A stretch of DNA of 64,000 nt, taken from positions 620,001-684,000 of the forward strand of contig NZ_QGDB01000002.1 of assembly GCF_003149535.1 (NCBI RefSeq), read 5' to 3'. The notes below the pieces were generated by a model. That model searched no databases. It saw nothing but the letters and a program-made list of their open reading frames with translations, and had not been told where the DNA came from. Position 1 is the stretch's first letter, and every line of letters starts with the position of its first letter. Below are positions 57,387-64,000 of this stretch, one piece after another. This DNA is from Falsochrobactrum shanghaiense (lineage in GTDB: Bacteria; Pseudomonadota; Alphaproteobacteria; Rhizobiales; Rhizobiaceae). A program made the position numbers and the translations under genes.

Positions 57387-58272
57387 AATGAGTCTCCATT
57401 GCTGACGTTAATTTCGTTAGTGAAGCCGCAAGCGCGGCGTAATCAGACGGTGCAACATCAGCGTTGGAATCCGGCACAGCGGCATCATCGCGCGCGGCTT
57501 TCTTCATGTCTGAGATGGTAGTTTTCGCGTCCTTTGCAGACGCACCAGCCATGCGCAGAGCGCGCTCAGCTTTCTTTTCGGCCCGAACTACCTGCGCCAA
57601 GGCGCGGGCATTGGGATCATTCTTCACGCGGTCAGCGGGCAGCAATTCAGTCGCGAATCCCGCGTCAATTGCCTCTTGGCCAGAAAACCATGTTTCCGCA
57701 TTCATCCATGCGGCAACATCATCGGCAGAATTACCCGTGCGGGCCTCGTAAACCGCTGCCATGTTTGCATCGAACTGCTCCATGGTCTGCGCCATCTCGG
57801 CAAAATCATTCCGATTGCCTATGGCAACAGTCCAACAGTTATGAATCATGATGCTGGCTGCCGCACCGATCTCGATTTCATCGCCAGCCATAGCGATAAC
57901 CGAAGCGGCGCTTGCCGCCAGCCCGAGCACCTTGACTTTGACCGACAGCCCATGTGCCTCGGCGTGATCGCGAATCTTGTTGTAGATCGCGACGCCCTCG
58001 AACATATCGCCGCCGGGCGAATTAATATGAACCTCAAAGTCACGACGCCCGATCTGGCGCAGCGCGCCGTCAAGCCTGCGCAGCGTGAAGCCGCCGCCAG
58101 TCCAGAAGTCCTCGCCGATCACGTCATAAATACTGACAACATTGTCGCCCACAGCATCAGCAGAACGGACGCCAGAATCCCATCGATCAAGCACAGTTTC
58201 AGGTGTGCGCGCACTGACATTATGCCGGCGGGCTAACACCCCCCCCGGCACCTCAATTCTTGGCATATTCAT
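57379..58272 (-). CDS. head maturation protease, ClpP-like (S14)
   Basis: A 297-residue serine protease. The ClpP fold is recognisable: VHINSPGGDMFEGVAIYNKI (oxyanion strand), LAASAASVIAMAGD with the nucleophilic Ser, MIHNCW with the catalytic His, and TWFSGQEAIDAGFA with the third-residue region. The C-terminal ~80 residues are a charged helical tail. It cuts the capsid delta domain and itself. ATG 58272 with AGGA is used; it overlaps the portal gene by a few bases. Confidence 0.92.
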   Translation of the reverse strand: MNMPRIEVPGGVLARRHNVSARTPETVLDRWDSGVRSADAVGDNVVSIYDVIGEDFWTGGGFTLRRLDGALRQIGRRDFEVHINSPGGDMFEGVAIYNKIRDHAEAHGLSVKVKVLGLAASAASVIAMAGDEIEIGAAASIMIHNCWTVAIGNRNDFAEMAQTMEQFDANMAAVYEARTGNSADDVAAWMNAETWFSGQEAIDAGFATELLPADRVKNDPNARALAQVVRAEKKAERALRMAGASAKDAKTTISDMKKAARDDAAVPDSNADVAPSDYAALAASLTKLTSAMETHYD

Positions 58273-58276
58273 ATAT

Positions 58277-59539
58277 TTAATCCTGTGTCGGCGCGTTGGC
58301 CGTTGATGGCTGCGCGCCAATCGGAGCCATGTTCAGCGGCTGCAAATACTCGTCACCACCGTCGATCGGGTTCATGTCTTCCAGCGCGCGAATATCGTTG
58401 GACGATAGCCAGCCCCACTGCTTGCCGGTAGCGTAAGCCGCGTACCTCGCTGACGTGTCGCCTTTCAAAAGCCCGGCGATGTTGAATTTGGCGTAGACGT
58501 CGGTTTCTTTCTCGTCGATCAGGTCGCGGGCAATCGCCTGCTCCCACATCGTGAGCCAGTCCTGCATCGTGTAGGTAACAAACCCGATGCCCATCTGCTC
58601 GATGCCAGTGCCCCAGCTAGACGCCTTGTCGTTCAGGCCAATCAGATGCAGCGGTACGCCAAAGTACATGCCGATTTCTGCCAGAGATTGAACACGCGTC
58701 TCGATGAACTGCGCATCAACCGACGTCATAGTGAGGCGCTGGTAATCCATTCCCTCTTCGAGAATTAGATCGCGCCCTTCAAGCGCCCCGTCGCTGCGGT
58801 AATAGTCAAGGCTTTCTCGAAGGGCAACAATCCCCTCCTCATCTAGTTTGCCGGGGTGCTTGATAACGCCCCCTGCCCGCGTCCCGTTGCGGAACAGCGA
58901 GCCAGCGTGCCTCTCGGTGGACAGCGCAAGGTCCATAGATTCCCGCGCATAGGTGATAACCGGCAACCCGGTGATCCCGTCCATTGTCAACCCACGGAGA
59001 TGAAGCATCTTATCTTGCTTCAAAATCTGACGCTGGCCGCTCGGTAGCGTCACCGTGTATATCAGCGACAGGTCGCGCTCCTGCTTGACCTCAACGTTAT
59101 CGGCATTGAGCGGGATAAGCTCCAGCAACTTCTTGCCAGACGTTACCTTGTAGGCATAGCCATTCCCGCGAAGCAGCACCGATGCCTGCAACATGCGCCG
59201 AAACTCCGCCGGCGTTTGCCAGCGGTTCGGTTTTCGCCGGAGGATCGACCATAACTGATGGTCCTCGGCATCACGTCGCTCGTCGCCAATGCGCCGCTTC
59301 AAGTCCAGCGGCAAGGTCGCCACACCGCCAGAAATCAGGTTGACGCACCGCCACACCGCCGAAATCTTCATCGCCGTGTCAGCGGTCACGTTTGCGCTGC
59401 TTGCCGACTGCCCCGCGAGGTAATCGGCAAGCGCCCCTGTCTGGGCATTATAAGCAGGCCCCACAAACGCCGGTTCTCGTCGTGGCGCAGCAGAAGACGG
59501 CGGCCCTTTCGAGCCGCGCCACCAATCCATAAAGCCCAT
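58277..59539 (-). CDS. portal protein, HK97 family
   Basis: A 420-residue portal subunit. It has the Phage_portal start with SSANVTADTAMKISAVWRCV and ISGGVATLPLDLKRR, then LWSILRRKPNRWQTPAEFRRML, LLRGNGYAYKV, HLRGLTMDGITGLPVITYAR, GVPLHLIGLNDKASSWGTGIEQM and FNIAGLLKGDTSARYAAY, all conserved blocks in order. It forms the dodecameric DNA gate and binds the terminase. It starts seven bases after the terminase stop. Confidence 0.95.
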   Translation of the reverse strand: MGFMDWWRGSKGPPSSAAPRREPAFVGPAYNAQTGALADYLAGQSASSANVTADTAMKISAVWRCVNLISGGVATLPLDLKRRIGDERRDAEDHQLWSILRRKPNRWQTPAEFRRMLQASVLLRGNGYAYKVTSGKKLLELIPLNADNVEVKQERDLSLIYTVTLPSGQRQILKQDKMLHLRGLTMDGITGLPVITYARESMDLALSTERHAGSLFRNGTRAGGVIKHPGKLDEEGIVALRESLDYYRSDGALEGRDLILEEGMDYQRLTMTSVDAQFIETRVQSLAEIGMYFGVPLHLIGLNDKASSWGTGIEQMGIGFVTYTMQDWLTMWEQAIARDLIDEKETDVYAKFNIAGLLKGDTSARYAAYATGKQWGWLSSNDIRALEDMNPIDGGDEYLQPLNMAPIGAQPSTANAPTQD

Positions 59540-59546
59540 GCGGCCC

Positions 59547-61109
59547 TCACATAATTAAAAGGCCGCGGCCTTTGCGGTAGACGGATTCTTTCGGCTCCCC
59601 GGTCTCATAAGTGCCCGACGCGCCCACGGCCATTGCCAGCGCTACAGCACCGTCAATACGCCCACGAGATTTCTGCTTATCCAGTTTTCGGTTGCCAGAC
59701 GGGTCCACCTTCACAGTGGAGTTCATCATGCACATATTCAGCAGCGGATGTTCCCCATGCGCCAGTCGCTTATTGAGGATCATTTCCTCCAAGGACCGCA
59801 GCGCAGGCGACATTGAGGCATAACCCTGCCCAAACTGCTCGAATATGGCTTCATCACCCTCTAGATCGCCCTCACTGAACCCGGCCTTAAGTAGCCACGG
59901 CTTGAAATGGCGCCAGTTCCATCGGTCAAACGCTATCTTACGCAGGTCAAGCTTCTGATGAAGATCGAACAGGTAATGAGCGACGAATTCGTAATCGACG
60001 GTTGGGCCGTCTGGCGCTTCAAGAAAACCTTGATCGTGCCAAACATCATAAGGCACGCGATCATCTTTCGCCTTCTGCCGCAACCCGTCACCGGGAAGCC
60101 AGAACGTCGGACGCACATGCCAGACACCATCTTTCGGCGCCATCAGCACCAAAGCGGTCAAGTCGCTAACTTCCGACAAGTCCAGCCCACCGAAGACCGG
60201 CAGACCTTCAAAACCTGCCAGATCAGCAGTACCGCACTCTTTCCAAACCGCTGGCGTCACAAACGGGGCGGATGCGTCAATGCGCTGATTTAAATGCAAC
60301 CATCGAAAGCTTGCTTCCGCCGTAGGCTGTCGCGCTGCGCGAGCCGCGAAATCACGAACATCGCTTACCGCTTTGAATATACCAAGCGCCGGATTAGCCG
60401 CCTTCCACGCATCTTCATCTTGCAGGTCGCACTCCGCCGGGGCGGTATAAACATGGCTAACAATACGGGGGTCTTTGGAAGTTTCAGCATCATCAAGCCA
60501 GCGACTGAACAAATCGTTGTCGGTTGCGGCCTGTGTCGAAATGGCGATTAACAGCGCCAAGCCTTCATAGGCACCTTGCGACGTTTCAATCGCCTCAACG
60601 AAATCATCATGCGGGCCTTTAACCTGGCCGACCTCATCGAGGATCGCCAAAATTGGGCTGCCACCGTGAGCCGTCGCAGCCTCTGCTGAAATAGCCTGGT
60701 ATTCAACGTTCTTAGCGTAACCGATAATGGTTTTGCTGGATGGAACGCACTTCGCCAGCTTACTCAACTCCGGCGACATCATAATCATTTTGCTGGCGTA
60801 GTTAAAAACTTCGGCAGCCTGTTTGCGTGAACGAGCGCCTGAAATAATGCGGCTGTTCTGATACGCCTCCGGGCCAACGATGTGAGCAAGAAGCAAGCAT
60901 GCGATGATCGCCGTTTTTCCGTTCTTTCGGGCAATGGACAGATAAGCCCGCGATGTGCCGCTGGGGTTGTCGTAAATATCCAATATGAACCGCTTTTGGA
61001 ACGGCAAAAGCACCACAGGCTTACCCAGAAGCGTGCCTTCCGGCACGATGCAATATCGTTCGATAAACGCAATAACACGCTCGCCGCGAGTCATGGTCCT
61101 TCGCTTCAT
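59547..61109 (-). CDS. terminase large subunit (Terminase_1/HK97 type)
   Basis: A 520-residue DNA-packaging motor. The N-terminal ATPase has Walker A ARKNGKT (about 61-67), a motif ISGARSRKQA, and Walker B LAILDEV (about 152-158). The C-terminal RNase H-like nuclease has acidic residues in GGLDLSEVSD, FDRWNW and RIDGAVALAMA. It belongs to the HK97-like cos-type terminases, so cohesive-end packaging is expected. It overlaps the TerS gene by ATGA. Confidence 0.95.
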   Translation of the reverse strand: MKRRTMTRGERVIAFIERYCIVPEGTLLGKPVVLLPFQKRFILDIYDNPSGTSRAYLSIARKNGKTAIIACLLLAHIVGPEAYQNSRIISGARSRKQAAEVFNYASKMIMMSPELSKLAKCVPSSKTIIGYAKNVEYQAISAEAATAHGGSPILAILDEVGQVKGPHDDFVEAIETSQGAYEGLALLIAISTQAATDNDLFSRWLDDAETSKDPRIVSHVYTAPAECDLQDEDAWKAANPALGIFKAVSDVRDFAARAARQPTAEASFRWLHLNQRIDASAPFVTPAVWKECGTADLAGFEGLPVFGGLDLSEVSDLTALVLMAPKDGVWHVRPTFWLPGDGLRQKAKDDRVPYDVWHDQGFLEAPDGPTVDYEFVAHYLFDLHQKLDLRKIAFDRWNWRHFKPWLLKAGFSEGDLEGDEAIFEQFGQGYASMSPALRSLEEMILNKRLAHGEHPLLNMCMMNSTVKVDPSGNRKLDKQKSRGRIDGAVALAMAVGASGTYETGEPKESVYRKGRGLLIM

Positions 61110-61570
61110 TCAGGTCGCGCCAATAAATCATCGTCGAGCGGGCTGCCTGCCTCGATCTCTTTTGCAGTCGCACGACGCTTCGCCACATCTCTGCTTTCTC
61201 CCGCTTGCGCACGCGCGTGAAGCGACAACGACCGGCGAAAGGAGAGGATCGAACTGGCGTGCATCTGGACCAGACTTTTGCGCGGGTTAACCACGGGTGT
61301 GCCTTTTTCAGAGTAGGCAATACCGCCCTCGCCCCGTAATAAATCCTGCTCGCGCACTAAGTCAGCCATCGTGCGGGCCAGCATTGCGGCAAGCTCCAAT
61401 TGATGTGCTGACCATTCAGAACGGGCGTATTCAGCAATCACATTTTCAAAAAATGGAATATCTTTTTCATCAAGCGGCACATTATAAGGATGGGGGATTT
61501 CATTTGCCGCCTTACCCATAACGCGCACGGATTCAGCAGCGCTATCAATACGCGCTTTGCGCTTAGCCAT
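61106..61570 (-). CDS. terminase small subunit (P27 family)
   Basis: A 154-residue DNA-recognition subunit: PLDEKDIPFFENVIAEYARSEW, LAAMLARTMADLVREQDLLRGEG, GTPVVNPRKSLVQMHASSILSFRRSLSL (in two parts). The 'G.p..NP......'-type motif and helical build are those of P27/Terminase_4 small subunits. It is coupled by ATGA to the large subunit. It should recognise the cos region, which likely lies upstream between here and 62.9 kb. Confidence 0.88.
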   Translation of the reverse strand: MAKRKARIDSAAESVRVMGKAANEIPHPYNVPLDEKDIPFFENVIAEYARSEWSAHQLELAAMLARTMADLVREQDLLRGEGGIAYSEKGTPVVNPRKSLVQMHASSILSFRRSLSLHARAQAGESRDVAKRRATAKEIEAGSPLDDDLLARPE

Positions 61571-61732
61571 GGTGCGCCCTCATAGAAAAAACTGTATTAG
61601 CGTTAAATGTCGAGGACCCCGCCGGTCCGCGCCCCATCGGCTTGAGACTTTTGAGGCCCCCTACCGTTGCTGAATTGCAACACATTTCAAAATCGTTGCA
61701 AAAATGTCACAATATCGATTCTCGATCGGCGC
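61571..61732. promoter_or_regulatory. TerS upstream region with inverted repeats, candidate cos element
   Basis: 162 bases between the HNH and TerS genes. GTTGC/GCAAC (61666-61681) is followed at once by ACATTT/AAATGT (61682-61707), with TTGCAA occurring twice. Such repeats next to TerS and an HNH gene fit a cos site or TerS binding site. Confidence 0.45.
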
Positions 61733-62026
61733 TCACTCAATGGGGTATCCGTCATCGCCGAGCCGAATGATCTTCTGCCCAAGCTCTTCACGCTGCTTAT
61801 CGCTGTCGTGGCATCGCTTGCATAGCGGCTGCAAATTCGACCCATCCCAGAACATGGCCTCATCGCCCTTATGTGGTGTGATGTGGTCTACAACGGTGGC
61901 AGGCTCAACGTCGCCCGCACGAAGACAGTACATGCAAAGCGGTTGCTCGGTTAGGATGCGCTCGCGGAGTCGCTGCCAGCGAGCGAGCTTATAAAGGCGC
62001 TGCCAAGGGCGAGCGTCATTGGACAT
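61733..62026 (-). CDS. HNH endonuclease of the packaging module
   Basis: A 97-residue HNH nuclease: RWQRLRERILTEQPLCMYCLRAG, VVDHITPHKGDEAMFWDGSNLQPLCKRCHDSD (in blocks of under twenty), with the H-N-H residues in VVDHI, GSNLQPLC and CKRCH. Small HNH proteins next to HK97-like terminases are needed for specific cos cutting in HK97 (gp74). ATG 62026 is used; its ribosome site is weak. It lies directly upstream of TerS in the direction of transcription. Confidence 0.9.
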   Translation of the reverse strand: MSNDARPWQRLYKLARWQRLRERILTEQPLCMYCLRAGDVEPATVVDHITPHKGDEAMFWDGSNLQPLCKRCHDSDKQREELGQKIIRLGDDGYPIE

Positions 62027-62090
62027 GATACACCAAATAGTAACCCGCCGGGGTGCGCTTCCATGGAGAGGCGGGGCAGGTGTTGTTGAT

Positions 62091-62167
62091 TGGTTGCGGC
62101 AGGTGGGATTTGCACCCACGACCTCCTGGTTATGAGCCAGGCGAGATAACTACTTCTCCACTCCGCA
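62091..62167 (-). tRNA. tRNA-Met-like, anticodon CAT, atypical
   Basis: A 77-nt cloverleaf with encoded 3' CCA. Acceptor TGCGGAG/TGCCGCA (one A-G mismatch), D-stem GAG/CTC, anticodon stem CCTGG/CCAGG with loop CTCATAA (anticodon CAT at 62132-62134), variable AGGTC, T-stem GTGGG/CCCAC. Two oddities: the T-loop is TGCAAAT instead of TTCAAAT, and the D-loop lacks the GG pair; one extra base lies between T-stem and acceptor. It could charge Met or, if the C is lysidine-modified, Ile, or be decaying. Confidence 0.75.
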
Positions 62168-62171
62168 GAAC

Positions 62172-62248
62172 TGGTCAGGGATGATGGATTCGAACCACCG
62201 TCTCGCGGGTCCAAGCCGCGAACTTTAACCAGACTAAGCTAATCCCTG
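62172..62248 (-). tRNA. tRNA-Pro, anticodon TGG
   Basis: A 77-nt well-formed cloverleaf with encoded CCA. Acceptor CAGGGAT/ATCCCTG (seven perfect pairs), D-loop with CTGGTTAAA, anticodon stem CGCGG/CCGCG with loop CTTGGAC (anticodon TGG, codons CCA and wobble), T-arm GGTGG-TTCGAAT-CCATC. It lies four bases from the Met-like tRNA, so both are probably processed from one phage transcript. Confidence 0.88.
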
Positions 62249-62264
62249 TTAATAGACTGCTCCA

Positions 62265-62294
62265 CGTAGAAGGCTTGAGCGCCGTCCTTCTACG
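62265..62294. repeat. perfect inverted repeat near the tRNAs
   Basis: CGTAGAAGG and CCTTCTACG, nine perfect pairs around twelve bases, 16 bp upstream of the tRNA-Pro 5' end. It could be a precursor-processing hairpin or a protein site. Confidence 0.5.
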
Positions 62295-62767
62295 CAACCG
62301 CGTAATCGCGCGCTGGCGCGCATCGAAGCAGAGGCCGGAGCAAAGACGCGGATGACATGAGCAGAGCCGCAGACATAAAAACTAACCGCGGCGCGGGAGC
62401 CAGAATAACTGACTACAACCGCGCCGCTATCCCGTCTGCTGGAGGAGAAAACAGCGCCGGGGATAATGGATAAGCCACAAGACACCATTTCACGCGTCGC
62501 GCCATAAAGGCCGGTGACTGCGCTACTTCCGCATCGCGGAGGGTCGGCGACTTATTCATGAATAAGTGGACGCGTAGATTAACGTGGCAGCGCCCAAGCC
62601 ACATCATAGAGACAGCAAACGAACGACCGTGCACGGCCTTTTCAGCATCCGGGTGCCCATGGTTGTCCCGACCACGATGTGACGGTCGCCGCTCCTGCGC
62701 ATAATGCAGACGGGTTGCGCTCATCCGTATAACGATACTGCGTTTGCTGTTGGCGTCAGCGGCCCAT

Positions 62768-62888
62768 GGGTAACTGTGCTGCAAGTGCAGCGTCCATCGC
62801 CTGCCGCTGAATAGTTACCCCACACTCAGCGGCTGCAACGAAGTGCAGCATGGCGCAGGGTCCGCTCGATGGCGGAAACAGTGTGGGG
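62768..62888. repeat. nested double inverted-repeat element
   Basis: Two adjoining long-range stems share the C-run at 62818-62820. GGGTAACT (62768-62775) pairs with AGTTACCC (62813-62820), and CCCCACACT (62818-62826) pairs with AGTGTGGGG (62880-62888). Each encloses a small GCTGCA/TGCAGC hairpin (62778-62791 and 62832-62849). An alternative stem GCCGCTGA/TCAGCGGC (62803-62810 with 62827-62834) excludes both. Confidence 0.7.
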
Positions 62889-62948
62889 CAACCACAATGG
62901 CGGCTGAACCCCTTCACTATACTCCGCACGAGATCGCGTTTTATGGAC

Positions 62949-63863
62949 CTATGCCGCGTATTTTTTTATTGCGGCGGCAAGGTTGTCATTAGCCGCGAGC
63001 AATGCCCGCTTACCGCCTTTTCTACGCGAGTACTCTCCAGCCATACCGATTGACTGGCCCACATCCTTGTAAGTTTTCGCCTCCAGTGCGGCATCAAGCG
63101 CATCTCGGTCCCGGTCTTTTAGTTCCTGCAAGGCGTCAAACCAGACGTCTCGATCAATCATCGCTGACAGTGTGTCTTCCCATTTTTCACCGCCACCGCC
63201 AGCGCAGGTTGTTTTCCTCATGCCGAGGAAACTATCAGCAGCCTTCGGTGAGCCGCACGGCAAGCCCTTCGGGAAATGCGTATATGTAACTTTCTCCATA
63301 TCGGTATTTGCGTAAGCTTCAGCCAATATCGCCTTGGATTGCTCCGCGGTGTAATTCTCGCCGTTGCGCCTTTTACCATTCGGAATGTAACGGTGCGGGG
63401 CCGTACTCAACATATCCTCGAAATACTGGTTGCTGGCCTTGATTTCTTGTGGGTTCGCATCGCCACCAGAAACACGGTCAGGCTTATCTCGCATCCCCAT
63501 CATCGCACCCGCTGGCATTCGTATGTCTGCCTGAATGACCTCGCCGTCGATACCTGTCACGTAGCCCTTCTCTGTCAACCGTCCATCGCTGAAGCGCAGT
63601 CGACCAATGCGCACAATCTGACCATCGCTATTGCGCTCAATGTCGTCTGTTGCAACCTGCCGCATGATTTCCTGTACCGATGGCGTCTGCCTCCAATCCC
63701 GCTCATATCGCATATCGGCAACCTCCTCTGGATCGGCATTGTCATTTGCTGTGGCCACGGCCCAGTTGGTTTGCAATGGCTCAAATTTTTCTTCTGGCCT
63801 GCTGCGATACGCCTTCAATGCCTGAAGCTGATCGGCCATCGACCCGCGTCTGTTTTTGCTCAT
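62949..63863 (-). CDS. phage protein with C-terminal HTH-like region, candidate late regulator
   Basis: A 304-residue soluble protein. The N-terminal half is charged (MADQLQALKAYRSRPEEKFEP; DIERNSDGQIVRIGRLRFSDG). The middle has Cys-containing PCGSPKAADSFLGMRKTTCAG. The C-terminus DRDALDAALEAKTYKDVGQSI with MAGEYSRRKGGKRALL resembles a sigma-region-4 or Mor-like helix-turn-helix. Upstream of the folded element, tRNAs and terminase, a role in switching on late genes is reasonable. ATG 63863 overlaps the preceding stop (ATGA). Confidence 0.6.
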   Translation of the reverse strand: MSKNRRGSMADQLQALKAYRSRPEEKFEPLQTNWAVATANDNADPEEVADMRYERDWRQTPSVQEIMRQVATDDIERNSDGQIVRIGRLRFSDGRLTEKGYVTGIDGEVIQADIRMPAGAMMGMRDKPDRVSGGDANPQEIKASNQYFEDMLSTAPHRYIPNGKRRNGENYTAEQSKAILAEAYANTDMEKVTYTHFPKGLPCGSPKAADSFLGMRKTTCAGGGGEKWEDTLSAMIDRDVWFDALQELKDRDRDALDAALEAKTYKDVGQSIGMAGEYSRRKGGKRALLAANDNLAAAIKKYAA

Positions 63864-64000
63864 ACGTTGCCCTCCGCTCGCTCGATTTCTGTCCGGTCAT
63901 CATTCCCCGCGAGGAATGCCAGCACGAGTGCGACGGCCTTCTCTGCCGCCTCTTCCTCGCTGGCTGCGGTGACTATCTCCACGACATGCCCTAAACGGGC
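63860..64000 (-). CDS. hypothetical phage protein (partial, 3' end)
   Basis: A frame open from the right edge to TGA 63862-63860, 46 residues visible. It is helical and acidic (VVEIVTAASEEEAAEKAVAL, then LAFLAGNDDRTEIERAEG). It overlaps the next gene's start by four bases, so it is cotranscribed with it. Its N-terminus is outside the window and no family can be named. Confidence 0.6.
   Translation of the reverse strand, partial: ARLGHVVEIVTAASEEEAAEKAVALVLAFLAGNDDRTEIERAEGNV

Larger units (their letters stand above)
62249..62948. other. 700-bp non-coding region with extended inverted repeats
   Basis: No credible protein gene: frames on both strands are low-complexity and lack ribosome sites. 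It holds an inverted repeat CGTAGAAGG/CCTTCTACG (62265-62294), a GC-rich inverted repeat near 62385-62432, and the nested repeats at 62768-62888. It lies between the candidate late regulator and the tRNA/HNH/terminase genes, where a late promoter and cos/pac signals are expected. Confidence 0.6.

Noticed and set aside
56196-57521. 441-codon plus-strand frame opposite the capsid gene
   Set aside because: It mirrors the capsid codons, has no ribosome site and no family motif.
62249-62784. Minus-strand frames of 79 and 123 codons upstream of the tRNAs
   Set aside because: Low-complexity Ser/Arg composition, no ribosome sites, and they run across inverted repeats.
1-64000. CRISPR arrays, insertion sequences, rRNA operons
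   Set aside because: No regularly spaced repeat-spacer array, transposase gene with terminal repeats, or rRNA sequence was seen on either strand.

Overview
The window reads as an alpha-proteobacterial chromosome, most likely Brucellaceae (Ochrobactrum/Brucella group). The grounds are dense ABC, TRAP and TTT uptake systems, overlapping start/stop codons, moderately high GC, and two copies of a Brucella-type palindromic intergenic repeat (about 8.5 and 28.5 kb). The species is an inference, because the window holds no rRNA or housekeeping marker.

Positions 1-28.4 kb are chromosomal catabolic and transport genes. (1) 61-6003 (+) is an NMT1/THI5-type ABC importer with a cytosine-deaminase-like amidohydrolase, an FAD oxidase and a RutR-like TetR regulator; it is probably a nitrogen-heterocycle uptake and degradation operon of unknown substrate. 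(2) 6593-9915 (-) is a ProVWX/OpuA-type glycine betaine or choline importer. (3) 10454-15996 is a divergent CUT1 sugar/polyol ABC system with a short-chain dehydrogenase. (4) 16048-23593 is a hexuronate-type cluster: TRAP transporter, zinc dehydrogenase, altronate dehydratase (UxaA), FadR-type regulator, and a divergent tagaturonate-reductase-like gene. (5) 24251-27270 is a TctCBA tripartite tricarboxylate transporter. An MgtC-like protein and two small proteins follow.

Positions from about 28.7 kb to the right edge are mostly a temperate siphophage genome, whose right end, integrase and repressor lie outside the window. The left part (28.8-34.6 kb, +) holds small genes with a duplicated two-gene unit, an SRAP protein, a membrane protein paired with a 24-residue peptide, and a cold-shock protein; some of these may be chromosomal. 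Then come a minus-strand accessory block (34.6-38.4 kb: HNH nuclease, metallophosphatase), an AT-rich plus-strand two-gene cassette (38.5-39.2 kb), and a lysis block (39.2-41.9 kb: GH19 endolysin, Rz/Rz1-like spanins, exported trypsin-like protease).

The late operon runs on the minus strand from 62.0 to 42.7 kb in HK97/GTA-like order: HNH, TerS, TerL, portal, ClpP-type protease, capsid, connectors, major tail protein, tail chaperone with a likely -1 frameshift extension, tape measure, distal tail proteins, J-like tip, tail fibre. Two tRNA genes and a strikingly folded 120-bp element lie upstream of the terminase genes, and a candidate late regulator sits at 63 kb.

The least explained items are the nested inverted repeats at 62.8 kb, the two-TM gene placed antisense between tail chaperone and tape measure, the aberrant tRNA-Met-like gene, the 12-bp phased repeats at 28.76 kb, and the very short membrane or secreted peptides at 30.4, 31.9 and 40.2 kb.
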